Shown: one piece after another, positions 32,601-45,118 of the stretch | Layout of the letters: each line of letters starts with the position of its first letter | How positions within the stretch are numbered: the stretch's first letter is position 1 | DNA from: Morella rubra | Lineage: Eukaryota; Streptophyta; Magnoliopsida; Fagales; Myricaceae | NCBI GenBank assembly: GCA_003952965.2 | Contig: CM025850.1 | Coordinates: 16,288,058 to 16,352,057, forward strand | Direction of reading: 5' to 3' | DNA length: 64,000 nt | The notes under the pieces: generated by a model | Seen by the model: only the letters and a program-made list of their open reading frames with translations | Databases searched by the model: none | What the model was told of the DNA's origin: nothing | Translations under genes and position numbers: made by a program

Positions 32601-35600
32601 CCTGTCTTCATAAAGGGTGTAGAGATGTCTCCATTAAGTATTTTGTCCCGAATGAAATGACAATCGACCTCAATATGCTTCGTCCTCTCGTGGAACACTG
32701 GATTAGATGCAATGTGTACAGCTGCCTGATTGTCACAAAATAGTGGAATAGGGGTTGGAGTTGGAAAACCAATCTCCGTGAGAAAATGTTGCAGCCACGT
32801 CAATTCACTTGTTGTATGTGCCATTGCCCTATATTCTGCTTTTGCACTAGACCTTGCTACCACAGTCTGTTTCTTACTTTTCCATGTGACCAAGTTACCC
32901 CCAAGGAACGTACAATATCCTGTAGTAGAGCGTCTATCTGAAGGAGAACCTGCCCAGTCTGCATCAGTGAATCCTTCTACTCGGAGGTGTCCATTTCGCC
33001 TATACAGTATCCCAAGACCAGGAGACTTCTTTAGATACCGAATGATACGTATAATAGCCTCCCAATGTGAAACCTGAGGAGTATCCAAAAACTGGCTTAC
33101 AATACTAACTGCATATGATATATCTGGCCTAGTAATGGTGAGATAATTTAACTTACCCACCAGACGACGATACCTACCAGGTTCTTCAAACAACTCACCT
33201 TCATCTTTCAATAATTTCTGGTTAGGGTCCATAGGTGAATCAATAGGCCGAGATCCCAAGTGGCCAGTCTCCTCCAACAAATCAAGTACATACTTTCTTT
33301 GAGACAGATTGATACCTGTTGTAGATCGTGCAACTTCAATGCCCAGAAAGTACCTCAACTTGCCTAGGTCTTTTGTATGAAACCGTTGCTGCAAAAAATC
33401 TTTCAACCGAGCAATGCTACCTGCATCATTTCCAGTGATTACAATATCATCCACATACACCACAAGAATAACATGACCTACAGTAGTCTTTAAGTGGAAC
33501 ACAGAATGATCAGTTTGACATCTCGTAAGGCCAAAATCTATCACAACCTTAGAAAATTTCCCGAACCATGCCCTCGGTGACTGTTTGAGACCATACAATG
33601 CTTTCTTCAACTGACAAACACTCTGACACTCCCCCTGAGCAACAAACCCAAGTGGTTGCTCCATATAGACTTTTCCGATAAGTCACCATGCAAAAAAGCA
33701 TTTTTGACATCTAACTAAAAAAGGGGCCAGTTATTATTAGCAGCAATAGAAATAATAACACGAATAGATGAAATCTTCGCAACAGGAGAGTAAGTTTTAT
33801 CATAGTCAAGACCATATGTTTGGGTGTAACCTTTAGCGACCAAGCGAGCTTTCAAGCGAGCAAGTGAACCATCAGGATTGAATTTAACTGTATACACCCA
33901 CTTACAACCAACAGTATGTTTACCCGAAGGTAACGACACAAGATCCCAAGTACCATTCTGATGCAAAGCCTCCATTTCCAATTCCATGGCTGCCTTCCAA
34001 CCAGGATCAGACAAAGCCTCCTGCACTGTCTTAGGAACAGAAATACTAGAAAGGGAGGATGTAAAACAAGAAAAAGAAAAAGACAAAGATGCAGAGGAAA
34101 CATACTGACCAATAGGATGGTGAGTAACACAAGAGCGTTTACCTTTCCGAAGAGCAATAGGCAGGGAAGGTGGTGAAGACGAACTCCAGGATCTAGAGGC
34201 GGCAAGGATGAAGGAGAAGGCACTGGAGCCGGTGGCCAAGGACGACGAGTATATACGTGGAAGGGAGGAGGAGGAGGAGGAGGTAGGTAAGGAATCTGGG
34301 AAAGAGAGAGGAAGAGTATCGGGGTTGGAGGGCAGGGGAGGAGGCGAACTAGACTCAAAGGAAGAATCAGAAGGAAGTATCTGAGAAAAGTAAGGGGACG
34401 ACTCGTCAAAGGTAACATCAGCGCTCACAAAGTAGCGCTGGAGATGAGGATTATAACAACGATAGCCTTTTTGGGTATGAGAGTACCCAAGAAATACACA
34501 TTTAGTAGAACGGGGGTCTAACTTGTCAAAACCAGGTCCAAGATGATGGACATAACAGACAGACCCGAAAATCCTTAGGGGTAACGGATGAGGAGAGGAG
34601 GATGGGTATAACACAGAATGGGGAGAGACACCATCAAGAACAGACGAAGGCATCCTATTGATGAGATAGCATGCAGTAAGAACAGCGTCACTCCAAAACT
34701 TTTTAGGAACATGCATATGAAATAAGAGAGCACGTGCGACCTCTAACAGATGACAGTTTTTGCGTTCAGCCACTCCATTTTGTTGTGGAGTGTAAACACA
34801 TGAAGTTTGATGAATAATGCCTTTAGTAGATAAAAAGGATTGGAAAGCAATAGATTCATATTCTTTGGCATTATCAGAACGCAAGATACAGATTTTTTTT
34901 TTGAAATTGAGTTTTAATTTGTGCACGGAAGATTTGAAAGATAGAACATAGTTCAGATCGATTTTTCATAAGAAATAACCAAGTCATACGAGAAAAATCG
35001 TCAACAAAAGTGACAAAATACCGAAATTTATTAGAAGGAACATTGACAGGTCCCTATATATCTGAATGAACTAACTCAAAAGGACTCAAGACGCGACGAA
35101 TAACTCTCAAAGGAAAAGACACACGGTGATGTTTGCTAAACTGGCAAGCTTCACACGGTAAAGACTCAACATGACGAAGACTCCCAACTTGACGTTTTAA
35201 AGTAGAAAGGGATGGATGACCAAGCTGACAATGCCACTGAAGAGGAGAGACAGATGAGTGAAATGCGCGTGGTGGAGAGATACATGGCAGATCCAAGTAG
35301 TATAAGCCACCAGCTTCATGCCCCGAACCAATCATCTTCCCCGTCACCAGATCCTGAAAGATACACAAAGAAGGGTAAAAACTAACAGAACAGTGAAGGG
35401 CTTGAGTCTTGCTAATGGACAACAAATTAAACGGAAAGCCAGGAACATGAAGGACATGAGATAAAGCAAGTTGAGGATGCAGATGAACATTTCCCGATCC
35501 TGCAACACTAGTTCGGGAACCATTAGCAAGGGTGACACACTTAGGGGAAGCAACAAGATGATAATCAGAAAGGGAAGTGGACGAACCAGTCATATGCTCA

Positions 35601-35640
35601 TTGGCACCTGAGTCGATGACCCACGGGTTGGGGCAGAGGA
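32601..35640 (-). pseudogene. copia-3 protease, integrase, RT and RNase H
   Basis: Protease WVIDSGANEHMTGSS is at about 35627-35585. GAG-pre-integrase has LQWHCQLGHPSLSTLKRQ, and the integrase core starts at FELVHSDI (about 35060). After a frameshift come [11 protein letters not shown] and [14 protein letters not shown] has [40 protein letters not shown] and the catalytic VVYVDDIVITGND (about 33460-33420). RNase H has FTDADWAGSPSDRRSTTGYC and SSAKAEYRAMA. The frame breaks near 34930 and 33690. The last reading, STPFMKTGD, is cut at the solo LTR and resumes at 29219 as QLADMFTKAVSG. Confidence 0.9.
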
Positions 35641-36710
35641 TAAAAGACAGTGAGTGGCAGTACCTGACTGAGCAAGAGTAGCCGTGGAAGAGGAAGCGAC
35701 ATGCTTGTGAGCTAAGAATTGGGCATACTCATCTCGTGAAATAGAGATGTGAGAAGGATCAAGCACGGGATGGGAACTGGTTGCGTGATCAGTCGCTAGG
35801 AAGGAGTCTTCTTGGGAAGTGACTTGATTAGCAGAACCAGAAGGACGACCATGTAAATCCCAACAAAAATCCACAGAGTGATTACTGCGACCACAGTGAG
35901 TACATTTTCTAGACTCACGAGACCCAGTGTGACCACCACCTTGAGAATCACGACCACCATGAAAACCACGACCACCCCTACTACCATGTCCCCCACGCGA
36001 ATTACTATAACCACCACGGAGGCAACAAAAGCAATGCGATCCCCACTGTGATCAGAAGATACCGGAGGGGTAGGAGAGGCGAGGGTAGCACGCTGAATCC
36101 GAGAGAAGACCTCGGCTAGAGAAGGAACGTCTGAACCACCCAAAATCTGAGAGCGAACCGCCTCATATTCAGGTTTTAAGCCAATGAGAAAGCGAACAAC
36201 ATCGATGTCCTCACGCTGCTTCTCCATAACAGTGAGATCAACAGAGAGAGGTTGATACATGTTCCTCTGCTGACAAATAGCCACAACTTGATTGTAGTAT
36301 TCCTCCACAGTTTGAGAGCCTTGTTCGAGGCCAATGTAATACTTACAGACATCATAAATACGAGTGACATTCCCAGTGCCGGAATACATATGCTGGAGAT
36401 GTGCCCAAATATCCTTAGCCGTCGGAAGATAGATGCAAGAGGACCCAATGTGAGGTTCAATACTATTCAACATAAGAGAGATAATAAGATTATCTTCTTG
36501 ATCCCATTGATTGGTAGAAGTAATACTTGAACTAGAGGGATCAGCAGCAACAGCTTTGCCCTTAGTCAGATGATGAAAGAGCCCTTTTCTGTGAAGAAAC
36601 ACTTCCACAGAGGGTGCCCAATAAACATAGTTTGGGCCATTGAGCTTCACGGAAGTCATATGAGCAGTACCCAAAGAAGATAAATTGAGGAGCTCGGACT
36701 TGGAAGCCAT
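35590..36710 (-). pseudogene. copia-3 gag and zinc knuckle
   Basis: The ATG at 36710 reads MASKSELLNLSS, then VKLNGPNYVYWAPSVEVFLH and TAKDIWAHLQHMYSGTGN. Next come EYYNQVVAICQQ and FLIGLKPEYEAVRSQILGG, a UBN2-type gag. A frameshift after GDRIAF (about 36030) disrupts the glycine-rich segment. The knuckle CTHCGRSNHSVDFC (about 35900-35860) is intact in the next frame and is followed by WDLHGRP. Gag forms the particle; the knuckle binds RNA. Confidence 0.88.
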
Positions 36711-37568
36711 AATACCAACCAACACAAAAGTAACAAACGAATAATATTACGTATAAATTGCACCAATCCGACCAACCCAAATATCCCACCAATGCACAAC
36801 AATATCACATAAAAACTGAAACAGCCAATAAGGGTGGGAAACAGCAATATCACAACGTAAAAACAACAACCGAACCTGATGGGTCAAGTTTGGGTCAGCC
36901 CAGAACGACCTGGGTCAAATATGGATCAACCCAAAACAGGCCATCCCAAGAACGAAATCACTCTGGGCTCAGGTTGCATCTGCTGCCGTGATGTCGAGTG
37001 CCAAATGCCACGGGAACGACAAGCGAGGCAGCGACCCCCACCAGACACAATAGAACTTGCCAGCGATCACCAGGAGTGCCGCTAGCCACCACAGAAGCCA
37101 CCACACACAACAGAACTTCGCCGGCGACAAAAAAAAAAAAACATCGGAAGCAATCGAAATCAACCCCAACAATCACAGAGTTCACTAGATAGCAAGAACA
37201 ACCATGTCGCCGGCGACAAAGAACACGCCGGAAGCAACCGAAATCAACCCCAACATTCAGAGTTCACCAGAAAACAAGAACAACCATGCGGAGCCACCAA
37301 CACCAAATAGAACGACAAAATAACCAGAACATCAGCAGCCGTTTATCGGATCTGCTGTTCTCCAACCAACAACGATGGGGATGACACGTTGATTGTGGAC
37401 CACTCGTGCCATCCCCTTCAGCTAACGGGCATCAGCCCTCAGACTATAATTGAACAAAAAAATAGAGAAGAAAAATATTCTAAGTGATAAAGAAAGAAAG
37501 GAACGAAAGAGAAGTCAGGAAGGGGGAAGCAGCTTTTACCAAACCCTAGTAACCATGCTCTGATACCA

Positions 37569-37713
37569 TATTAGGGTTTAGCAAAATTAGGAGAAAGCGA
37601 TGAATCCTCTTTCCCTTCAACATCTCTTATATATAGAATAGGAGAATCATATAATAGGCAAAGCATTAAACACAAAAGATTATTTCTCTCAATACATCAA
37701 ACTTTCCTTAACA
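37569..37713 (-). repeat. copia-3 5' LTR
   Basis: 145 bp; on the minus strand it is followed directly by TGGTATCAGAGCATG, the primer binding site. Confidence 0.93.
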
Positions 37714-37718
37714 CTCAT

Positions 37719-38787
37719 ACTCAAATGAATTTTAGAGATGGCATCCGCATGTTCAGGAATAAAAAGAGACCGAAGGAGGCTGCGATTCCACTGGCCAATA
37801 ACAAGATCTATAAGGTCAGCCACAACAGAAACCTCCAAATCATTAGGTACAGTGTTGGGAGATGGTTTGAAGCCCGGAATTGAAGGGATCCAAGGATCCC
37901 TCCAAATCGCCACATCTTCCCCCATTGCTAATCAAAAAACAAAATCCCTTCTCAAAAAATTTTCTCATGTGCAGAATCCCCTTCCATATCCATGAAGCCT
38001 GCGGGTACCCTTCAGCCTCCCAAAAACTAATCTGATGCAAATATTTCCCTTTCAGGAAATTGACCCAAAGGTTCAGACTATTACTAGCCACAGACCAAGC
38101 TAACTTGGTGAGCAAAGAAATGTTAAAATCATAAGAAATACGAAAGCCTAAACCCCCTTCAGATTTAGAGATGCACATCGAACTCCAAGATTTTAAAGAC
38201 AAATTATGAGACTTCTCAGGATTGTGACCCCACCAAAAATTTTTGAGACCTTGATCAACCTCCAAACTACAAGATCTAGGCATTTCAACAAAATTCATAG
38301 AGTAAGCAAGTAAAGGAGTTGCTACACTACGAATTAAAGTACCTCTACCCGCTTCAGATAAAAGCTTTGCTCTCCAGCCCAAAAGTTTATCCAAAAGTCT
38401 ATCTTTCAAATCTGCCATAGCCAACTGTTTAGATCGAGGAAACAACAAAGGAAGACCAAGATGTTTGGCCTTAGCCGGCATTTTCTTAAGATTTAGAAAA
38501 TCACAAATTGGAAGAATAGCAGCCCCATTAAAGTTCTTGTTGGAATGGATAAAAGACTTAGCCCTATTAATTTTTTGCCCCAACCAGCTCATATACAACT
38601 CCAAACAGCCGTCCAAAGCTTCAACATCACACATGGTGGCTGTCACAAAAAGAAGAAGATCGTTTGCAAATAAGAGGTGTGAAATAACAGGATCACTCCG
38701 CCCAATCTTAATACCTCTAATGCGACCAGCCCCTTCCTACCTAAGGAGAAGCCGACACAAAATTTCAGAACAAACTACAAATAATAA
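37719..38787 (-). pseudogene. LINE-B reverse transcriptase C-terminal part and zf-RVT
   Basis: From the 5' break it reads LLLFVVCSEILCRLL, then HLLFANDLLLFVTA. The last is the catalytic FADD box with Asp changed to Asn. LGLPLLFPRSKQLAMADLKD, AGRGTLIRSVATPLLAYSMN, LKNFWWGHNP and WSSMCISKSEGGLGFR are classic plant LINE thumb/zf-RVT blocks. After a frame change near 37930, VAIWRDPWIPSIPGFKP follows. The frame is cut at 37713-37718 by copia-3. Confidence 0.88.
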
Positions 38788-39440
38788 TAGGTTTGGCTCC
38801 GGAAAGAAAAAAAAAGGTCGTTACTGTAATCATGTTAAAATAGTATTACCTTTTCTACTACTGTAGGATAAGAAGCAGCTTTGTTCTGTGAGCCTTTGTT
38901 TACAAGGTCACATTCTGTTATTTCGTTAAAAAGGTCCTCCCTATGATCTTCTTGGCAACAGATCCAATAATGTCTCTAATGTCATTTTTCAGAAGAAATT
39001 GCTAGCCGTGAACATGAAAACCACTCATTACAGGTGGGTAGTCACCTTTTCATTCCGTGAATGGTGAACCCTTTCTCCCTCTACCCTGCAAACATGGGGT
39101 TGATCTTACCTTGGGCTGACCTACCAGTATAAGATGCATTCAAATTATGAATCTTCTGCGCATTTGATTTGGCTAAGTAATCAACTGTTCTATCTTCTAG
39201 ATGTTGGAGAATTTCTCTCATTACCTCAAAGAGTAAGTTTTTGAGATTTGATTGTCTACTGCTTGACCCACTATTGCATGATGATGAAAATATTTCTCTC
39301 ATTTCTCTCATTGTCACTGATAAATAAAAAATAGTTCGGTCGAGGAGAGCACCCAACTACTAGAAATTTGTTTGAATCATGATGGAATTCAATATGAACA
39401 GTATCTTTTGCAGCTATTTACTTGATAATACAACCTAATG
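38788..39440 (+). repeat. Second, shortened copy of NDC1-like intron sequence
   Basis: Collinear and highly similar to 9993-10892, beginning TAGGTTTGG and ending ACAACCTAAT. It lacks about 250 bp in the middle. It is bounded by LINE-B on the left and by CACTA-1 on the right. No NDC1 exon was seen next to it. Confidence 0.88.
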
Positions 39441-39840
39441 CTATTATCACTACAAGAAAAAAGACTTTAGGTGTCAAAAAATTTGTCACCCAAAGTGCTA
39501 ATTTCGTCAACTAATGTTTTGGGTGACAAAATCGAGTTGTCGTCTGATTTGTCACCTAAAGTCCGTCAGCCAATGTTTTAGGTGACGATTTTGGTGTTTT
39601 GTCACTCAAAACCATTTGGACGGTTTATCATACCGTCCGAACAATTTTGGATATTGACGAAATTGAAAATCATCATGCCTAGTACACTCCATCCGTTCGC
39701 ATGACCAGAAGCGCTTCTTATTCCAATTGTCTAGCCCTTATCTCCTCAATCTGTAATTTGGCCTCCTCCAATCTTCGGGACAAATTAACGGACGATGCTA
39801 ATGAAGATGATCCAACAAACCGTACTAAACAACCTAAACC

Positions 39841-41118
39841 TCACATGTAGCCCGCTTTCATCCCCAACACCTCAGCAAAGATCTCCACTTCAGTGTATGA
39901 CTTTCCCTTTGACTCGTGCTGCAACTGTAATGCCTCCATTTTTTCCGGCAAAATTAGAAAAGATAAAATTAGCACATATAAAACATAAACGCATACAAAT
40001 GCATCATTAAATCTAACGTTATAACTTACAAAATTTTTCTGTGCATCTTCTGATGTCCACATGTCATCCTTATTAGTATGCGTCTTTTTATACAGCAATG
40101 CAAGACTAATCTCACCAGATTCTGGATTTTTCTGTACACCAAAAAAATATAGAACGTGCATATTAAAATACCTAAGTTATTTATTTAAGTAATAATTAAT
40201 AAAAATGTAAATTTATTACTTACTAACAACGCTCTCGTGCGTTGGAAGGACCTTGCTCCCGATATGTGTACAATCTTCGACTTAGCTCTATTCTCCTTGT
40301 TGATTGCATTCCTCCTCTGCGTTATACATTTACAGTTGTTACCACAATTAATAATAAGATAAAATAAATGTTGAGGATGAAATTAAAATGTTTAACCTGA
40401 AATTCCTCACCGCGAATAAATCACAGACACAGTCCATTCTTCCTTGTTCAGGGATCATCTTCTCTTCTAACCATTTCTTTGGAATTGAACATAATGCTGG
40501 AACATTATATTTTTGTGCATCATGTACGTATGTTCATCGTAGACGTCATAGTGATGCGATCCTCAGCTCAGCCATAATCTAGTTGGAAGTCATCCTTAAC
40601 ATATATAAAAGTTAGTATGTATAAAAGTTTCAACAATTAAAATTTAATAAATTATACTTACCAACACTCGGTTCATCACATACGATTTAACATCATCAGG
40701 GACCTCCTTCTACTTACTCGCCTTAAATGGGACATGTTGTTGAACAAGCACACCAATATGACTCGAGAGCATTGAGGACGCCTTGTCATCACTGCCCGTA
40801 CGTCCATCAGGGATATGGACAGTCAGCTTTCCTCCGGTACAAGCCTTGAATAAGGCAATCCCGTACTACCGTGTGTCTGATTCTACCTCTACGTAAGTCA
40901 GTTAAGCATAGAAATTTAAAAGTCATAATATTTAATCAAGATTGATGGGGTAAGATACTAACATGCACAACTACTTTGGGCGCCTACTGGACTGGCTGTG
41001 GCAGAGGACGGTAATTCGTTCCTATCCTAAGTAAAGGACCCGACACTGCTAGTGTACCGGGACTACTCTCAGCTCGAACTGATGAATCTCACCGAAGACG
41101 TTTCCCTTCCGCTGGCAT
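39841..41118 (-). pseudogene. CACTA-1 Ptta/En/Spm-family transposase-like gene remains (PF03004-like)
   Basis: Minus-strand readings include SHIGVLVQQHVPFKASK and EVPDDVKSYVMNRVL (about 40780-40670), then LALLYKKTHTNKDDMW and MEALQLQHESKG with YTEVEIFAEVLGMKAGYMRG (40110-39840). These match my memory of the plant Ptta/En/Spm transposase family. The segments are separated by AT-rich, probably intronic stretches, with several stops. Confidence 0.6.
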
Positions 41119-41209
41119 GATGTAGTCCTGTGACCAAATAAATCAATATTAAAGAATAAAAATGAATATAAAATAGAAACGTGAAGTAAATTGAAATGAT
41201 AAAGTTACT

Positions 41210-42567
41210 TTAGTCCTCAGAGTCATATTCTTCAGAATCACTACATTCTTCACTGAATAATTCTGAGGAATCATCGCTTCCTTCTACTTCACATTGTTGT
41301 GGACCATTCTCATCGGTTACCAGCACATTAGCCTTGACGTGTTTAATGTTCATCTTTCCCATATACCTCTCCATTGGATACATCCACCAAAATTGAACTG
41401 GACCCCTAAGTTTCACCTTCCAAGGTAAATGAATAGTTAAATGAACCATAATAGTAAAAAATGGCGGGAATATATGTTCCAACTTGCAAAAAATCATTTC
41501 GATGTCTTTCTGTAACTGGTCCACAACATCTAAACGTATTGTTCTTGAGCATAAGTCTCTGAAGAATAAGCTCAACTCAGTCAATGTTGTACATACTTTG
41601 TTTCCTAACAACCCATGTATCATTGCCAGTAACAGTCGTTGTAACAAGATGTGTGAATCGTGACTCTTCAAACCCATTATCTTCCCTTCTTTTATATTCA
41701 CGCACAGGATATGTTACAGGCGTATCCATCCGGAAACTTGACACCCTTCAGCCATTCACAATACTTCTTACATTCATCCTTCATTAAAGTAAATAATGCT
41801 TGAGGCATCACCTCTTGCTGACCCTGAACTTGCAAATGCAACTCCTTTTTAATGCCCATTGTCCTTCGTCTTACCTTCGACATTCATCAAAGTTCCCAAT
41901 ATATTGTCACAAATATTCTTCTCTATGTGCATGACATCCAAATTATGTCAAAGTTTCAAATCTGACCAGTACGCAACTCAAAGAATATGCTGCGATTTGT
42001 CCAACTTAACTCATTGTCAGCCGTTTTCTCTTCTTCTGAGTCTTCCCAAACGAACATAACGGTACCGATTCAAGTTGTTGAAGTATCTCCTCTCCAGTGA
42101 CTTCTTCAGGCACTGCTCTGAACTCTTTTTTTTCGTCAAATATGTCGACATCATGCCTCCACCAATGCGTCACGGGCAAATACCGACAATGTCCCAAAAA
42201 ACAATGTTTGCCCCCATGTTTCAACCAAAATGACATTGTGTTCGCATTGCAATTAGGGCATGCTAACCATCCTTTCGTACTCCAACCCGAGAGATTACCA
42301 TAAGCTGGGAAGTCATTTATTGTCCAAAGGAAAGCAGCATGCAACTTAAATTAACTTGACACGGCCGCATCGTACGTCTACATTCCATTTTCCAACAAGT
42401 CCTTCAACCCATCTGTCAATGGCTGCAAGTAGACGTCGAATCATTCCCGGACTTCTTGGACCAGGAATAAGCAACAATAGCATGAAACTTGAGTCCTTTA
42501 TACATTTCCAAGGCGGCAAATTGTAGGGAATTAGTACCACTGGCCATATACTATATGATAAGCTCAT
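41210..42567 (-). pseudogene. CACTA-1 TNP2-type transposase (Transposase_21, DUF4218)
   Basis: The first block is YSIWPVVLIPYNLPPWKCIK (42550-42480), followed by LLLLIPGPRSPG. After a frame change comes MHAAFLWTINDFPAYGNLSG with WSTKGWLACPNCN and FLGHCRYLPVTHWWRHD, the signature of Transposase_21. Further on, CKKYCEWLKGVKFPDGYACN is followed, with a one-base shift near 41700, by LKSHDSHILLQRLLLAMI and FFRDLCSRTIRLDVVDQLQK. IMVHLTIHLPWKVKLRGPVQ belongs to DUF4218. An acidic tail (DDSSELFSEECSDSEEYDSED) ends at 41210. At least two frameshifts make it non-functional. Confidence 0.88.
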
Positions 42568-42894
42568 GTTGCCAAACAGATTGAATCATCAGATGCCAAA
42601 CCCAACCGGATGTTCCGAGATTCCCGACCAAACGGATTTAAGGCAAGTGTGTAATCTCAACGCTGAATGTGTATTCGAAGGAAAAAAGGAGATTTGCATT
42701 GAAATTTCTAAAGACATCTGTCACAATAGCAGATACAACTATGCACATTACGCATATTATAAACTCAAACTGTCCATAAAGTGGACAATTCAAGAATTAC
42801 ACTGAGTTTGTTATTTGTACTCTTTGTAATTCTTAAACGGGCGCTAAGGCTACTAAATGAATGTATGAACATAATAGCAAAAACCGTTCGAACT

Positions 42895-43760
42895 TGTTGA
42901 AAACCGTCCAAACCAAAATTTAGCATTCGGACGCCTTTAGCAAAGCGTCTGAACTAGAAATAAACATCTGGACTGTGCAACCCGTCCAGACTGTGATTGT
43001 CGAACAAGACAGTGACTACATTTTCACCAAAAATTCATGCCAAAATCAATCCAAATCATAAACACTTCAATATAAACAGATCACAACCAACCCCAAACTC
43101 AATTGCTATCATTTTAGACCCTAAAAACTCAAAAAACACATGCTTTGATATCCTAAAATCCATGCTTTTCATCCTAATACAAAAGAAATTTTAAAACTCA
43201 CTAACCTCAAATGCAATCCAATGCAAAATCCCAATTGAGTTGCTCATTCCACACCCTTTTCAATGAGATTGACGTCCAAAATCAGTTCCCCTCTTCTCCT
43301 CTTACTCAAATCTCTTAAATTTCTTAGATTTTGCCGTTTTTCCTATATTGTTTGGGATTTCGCTTCTTTCAAATGAATACTAATCATTCGGACGCCATTT
43401 ATACCGTGCGGATGCCTACGTATAAAAGTTTTCAAGGGAACAGATGACGCCAAAAATTTTAACACCGTTCGGACTCCTATATTTACGTCCTAATGCGAGC
43501 TTACATTTGTTGACACCATTTTATAAATAACCAAACGACAGTGTTTGATCGCCATCAAAAGTGTCTGATTCCCACCTAGGATGTCCGAACGCTCCCCCGC
43601 TCACCACACCGTTTTAGTAATCCTCAAACAACGACGTTCGGTCGTAAACATCAAAGTCTGGACCCTCTCCATAACAGTTCGGACATTTATTTCAACACAA
43701 TATGACAACGTTCAAGCTTATAGTAAACCGTCCGAATGGTTAGGTCCACCGTCTGGACGG
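42895..43760. repeat. CACTA-like subterminal repeat cluster I
   Basis: Variants of CCGTCCGAAC / GTCCGAACG / GTTCGGACG occur many times in both orientations within AT-rich filler. Such clusters bind the accessory transposase in En/Spm elements. Confidence 0.65.
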
Positions 43761-44486
43761 TTATTGGCGATTTTTTTTTTAGATCTCATACAATTCAATT
43801 TATTACTGAGTTTTAAAAAACCAACGTTAATTAATAATATAAATAACCTTAAGTGTTTTAGATAGTAGTTTGGAAGTTTGAAAGAGTGTAACATAATTAG
43901 AAACATAACATAAAAAAATAATGTTGTATTTAGTTCTAATAAATAGAAATAATATAGCTGAAATAACATAAATATATGAAACGTCCTCAAAACATAATAT
44001 AAACAAAATAACATTAAATAAAATCCTAATACATGTCCTCACATAATATAAAAGTAACTATCCTCAAAACATAATAAAAAAAAACCAATGTCATAATAAA
44101 ACTGAATAAATACAGACAACTAAAAATCATCACCATCGTCAATCACTGGTCAACTTAAGAACGTCACGGACTCGACGAAGGTGCTCCTCTATCAGCACGA
44201 CCCACTGAGTCAAGGGAAAGAGCTCCACATTGGTTGCCACGCCATTCAGGACCTCCTTAAGCGTAGCGACCTCCTTCTTCCACCCAGCGTCCATGTCCGC
44301 AACCTCCTACTCCAAAGCTGTCAGCCGACCACTGATATCACTGACCATGCTATGGGTGGGCTGCAAGACTGATTGCAAGTCAGCTGCATGTCCATCCAAC
44401 CCGTTTGCTGTTCCCCAAGTCTATCATGCCATCCTCAGGCTGGCTGCCGCGTCGTCTAACCTAGCAACTCGAGCGGCATTCAGTGC

Positions 44487-45118
44487 TCAGCATGTCTGGG
44501 CCAACGACTTCGAGAGCGTTGTCTTGTTGATTGCCCCAAATGGAACCACCTTCGGCTCGTCAGCACCCTCGGTCAGAAGAACCCCATACGGCAATAAAAT
44601 CTGAGCATCAGTCTTCAAGGCTTCTGCACGAATAGATTGGTAGATATATGATGTCATATCAACAGGTACCCCCCGTACAACTACCAGATACATGAACTCA
44701 ACACGGCCATAAGATAGCTCCGTGGTGTGCTTCTTCGGGTCAATGGTAGAACATAGGATCAGATGCATGATACATCAAAAAGGATGCAGCTGCCCATGTA
44801 TCATGTAGCTTCCGTCCAAAATAGTAGTATCCTCGCCCAGCATATTCAGAAAACCTCAGCCTTAGTAGGCCGGCCCTCCTCAATCAATGGCAGGTTTGGA
44901 AATGCAGTCAAATTCCTTTCGTAGTTCAAGAATCTCTCTAGCTCGTCCGGGGAGAATGTGATCGTAACATTATGGACGGTGACCTCCATACTAGGCTCTG
45001 CGAGGTCCCTCGCCTCCAAGATAGCACAATAGAACTCCCGCACCATGTTCTTCGATGCATAGCCGGTCCTCCAGATGAATGGAAGCCAACCTACCTGCTC
45101 TACCACCTCGGGAAGCAT
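44487..45118 (-). pseudogene. PF20167-like 'putative plant transposon protein' ORF in CACTA-1
   Basis: TGYASKNMVREFYCAILEAR, EVTVHNVTITFSPDELERFL and the later TELSYGRVEFMYLVVVRGVP with QILLPYGVLLTE resemble the plant transposon-associated domain PF20167. This domain is often carried next to CACTA or retroelement sequences and its role is not established. The pieces lie in different frames (45118-44846, 44768-44487). A related ORF occurs in CACTA-2. Confidence 0.6.

Larger units (their letters stand above)
28973..37713 (-). mobile_element. copia-3: complete Ty1/copia retrotransposon (minus), interrupted by a solo LTR
   Basis: Short 145-bp LTRs at 28973-29117 and 37569-37713 read TATTAGGGTTTAG...CCTTAACA in plus view. 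The target duplication CTCAT is at 28968-28972 and 37714-37718. The Met-tRNA PBS complement is at 37557-37568 and the purine tract complement CTCCCCCTCAAG at 29118-29129. The coding order is gag, protease, integrase, RT, RNase H. A 3.37-kb gypsy solo LTR (29225-32595) interrupts the last codons. By eye the LTRs differ at about 7 sites (about 5%). The host sequence is LINE-B. Confidence 0.95.
28288..38787 (-). mobile_element. LINE-B: 5'-truncated LINE split by copia-3
   Basis: The minus strand reads RT C-terminus and zf-RVT at 38787-37719, is interrupted by copia-3 (28973-37713), and resumes at 28967 with the end of zf-RVT and an RNase H domain. It ends at a poly-A tail, seen as a T-run at about 28288-28308. 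Collapsing the CTCAT duplication restores the frame across the copia insertion. The 5' truncation point (about 38787) abuts the second copy of the NDC1 intron sequence, and the 3' end abuts the NDC1-like 3' flank. No LINE target duplication was recognised. Confidence 0.85.

Noticed and set aside
33852..34418. Pro/Leu-rich 188-residue ORF
   Set aside because: Off-frame shadow of the low-complexity linker in copia-3 pol.
44181..44604. Plus-strand ORFs at 44181-44604
   Set aside because: They lack motifs and lie opposite or beside the PF20167-like reading on the minus strand.
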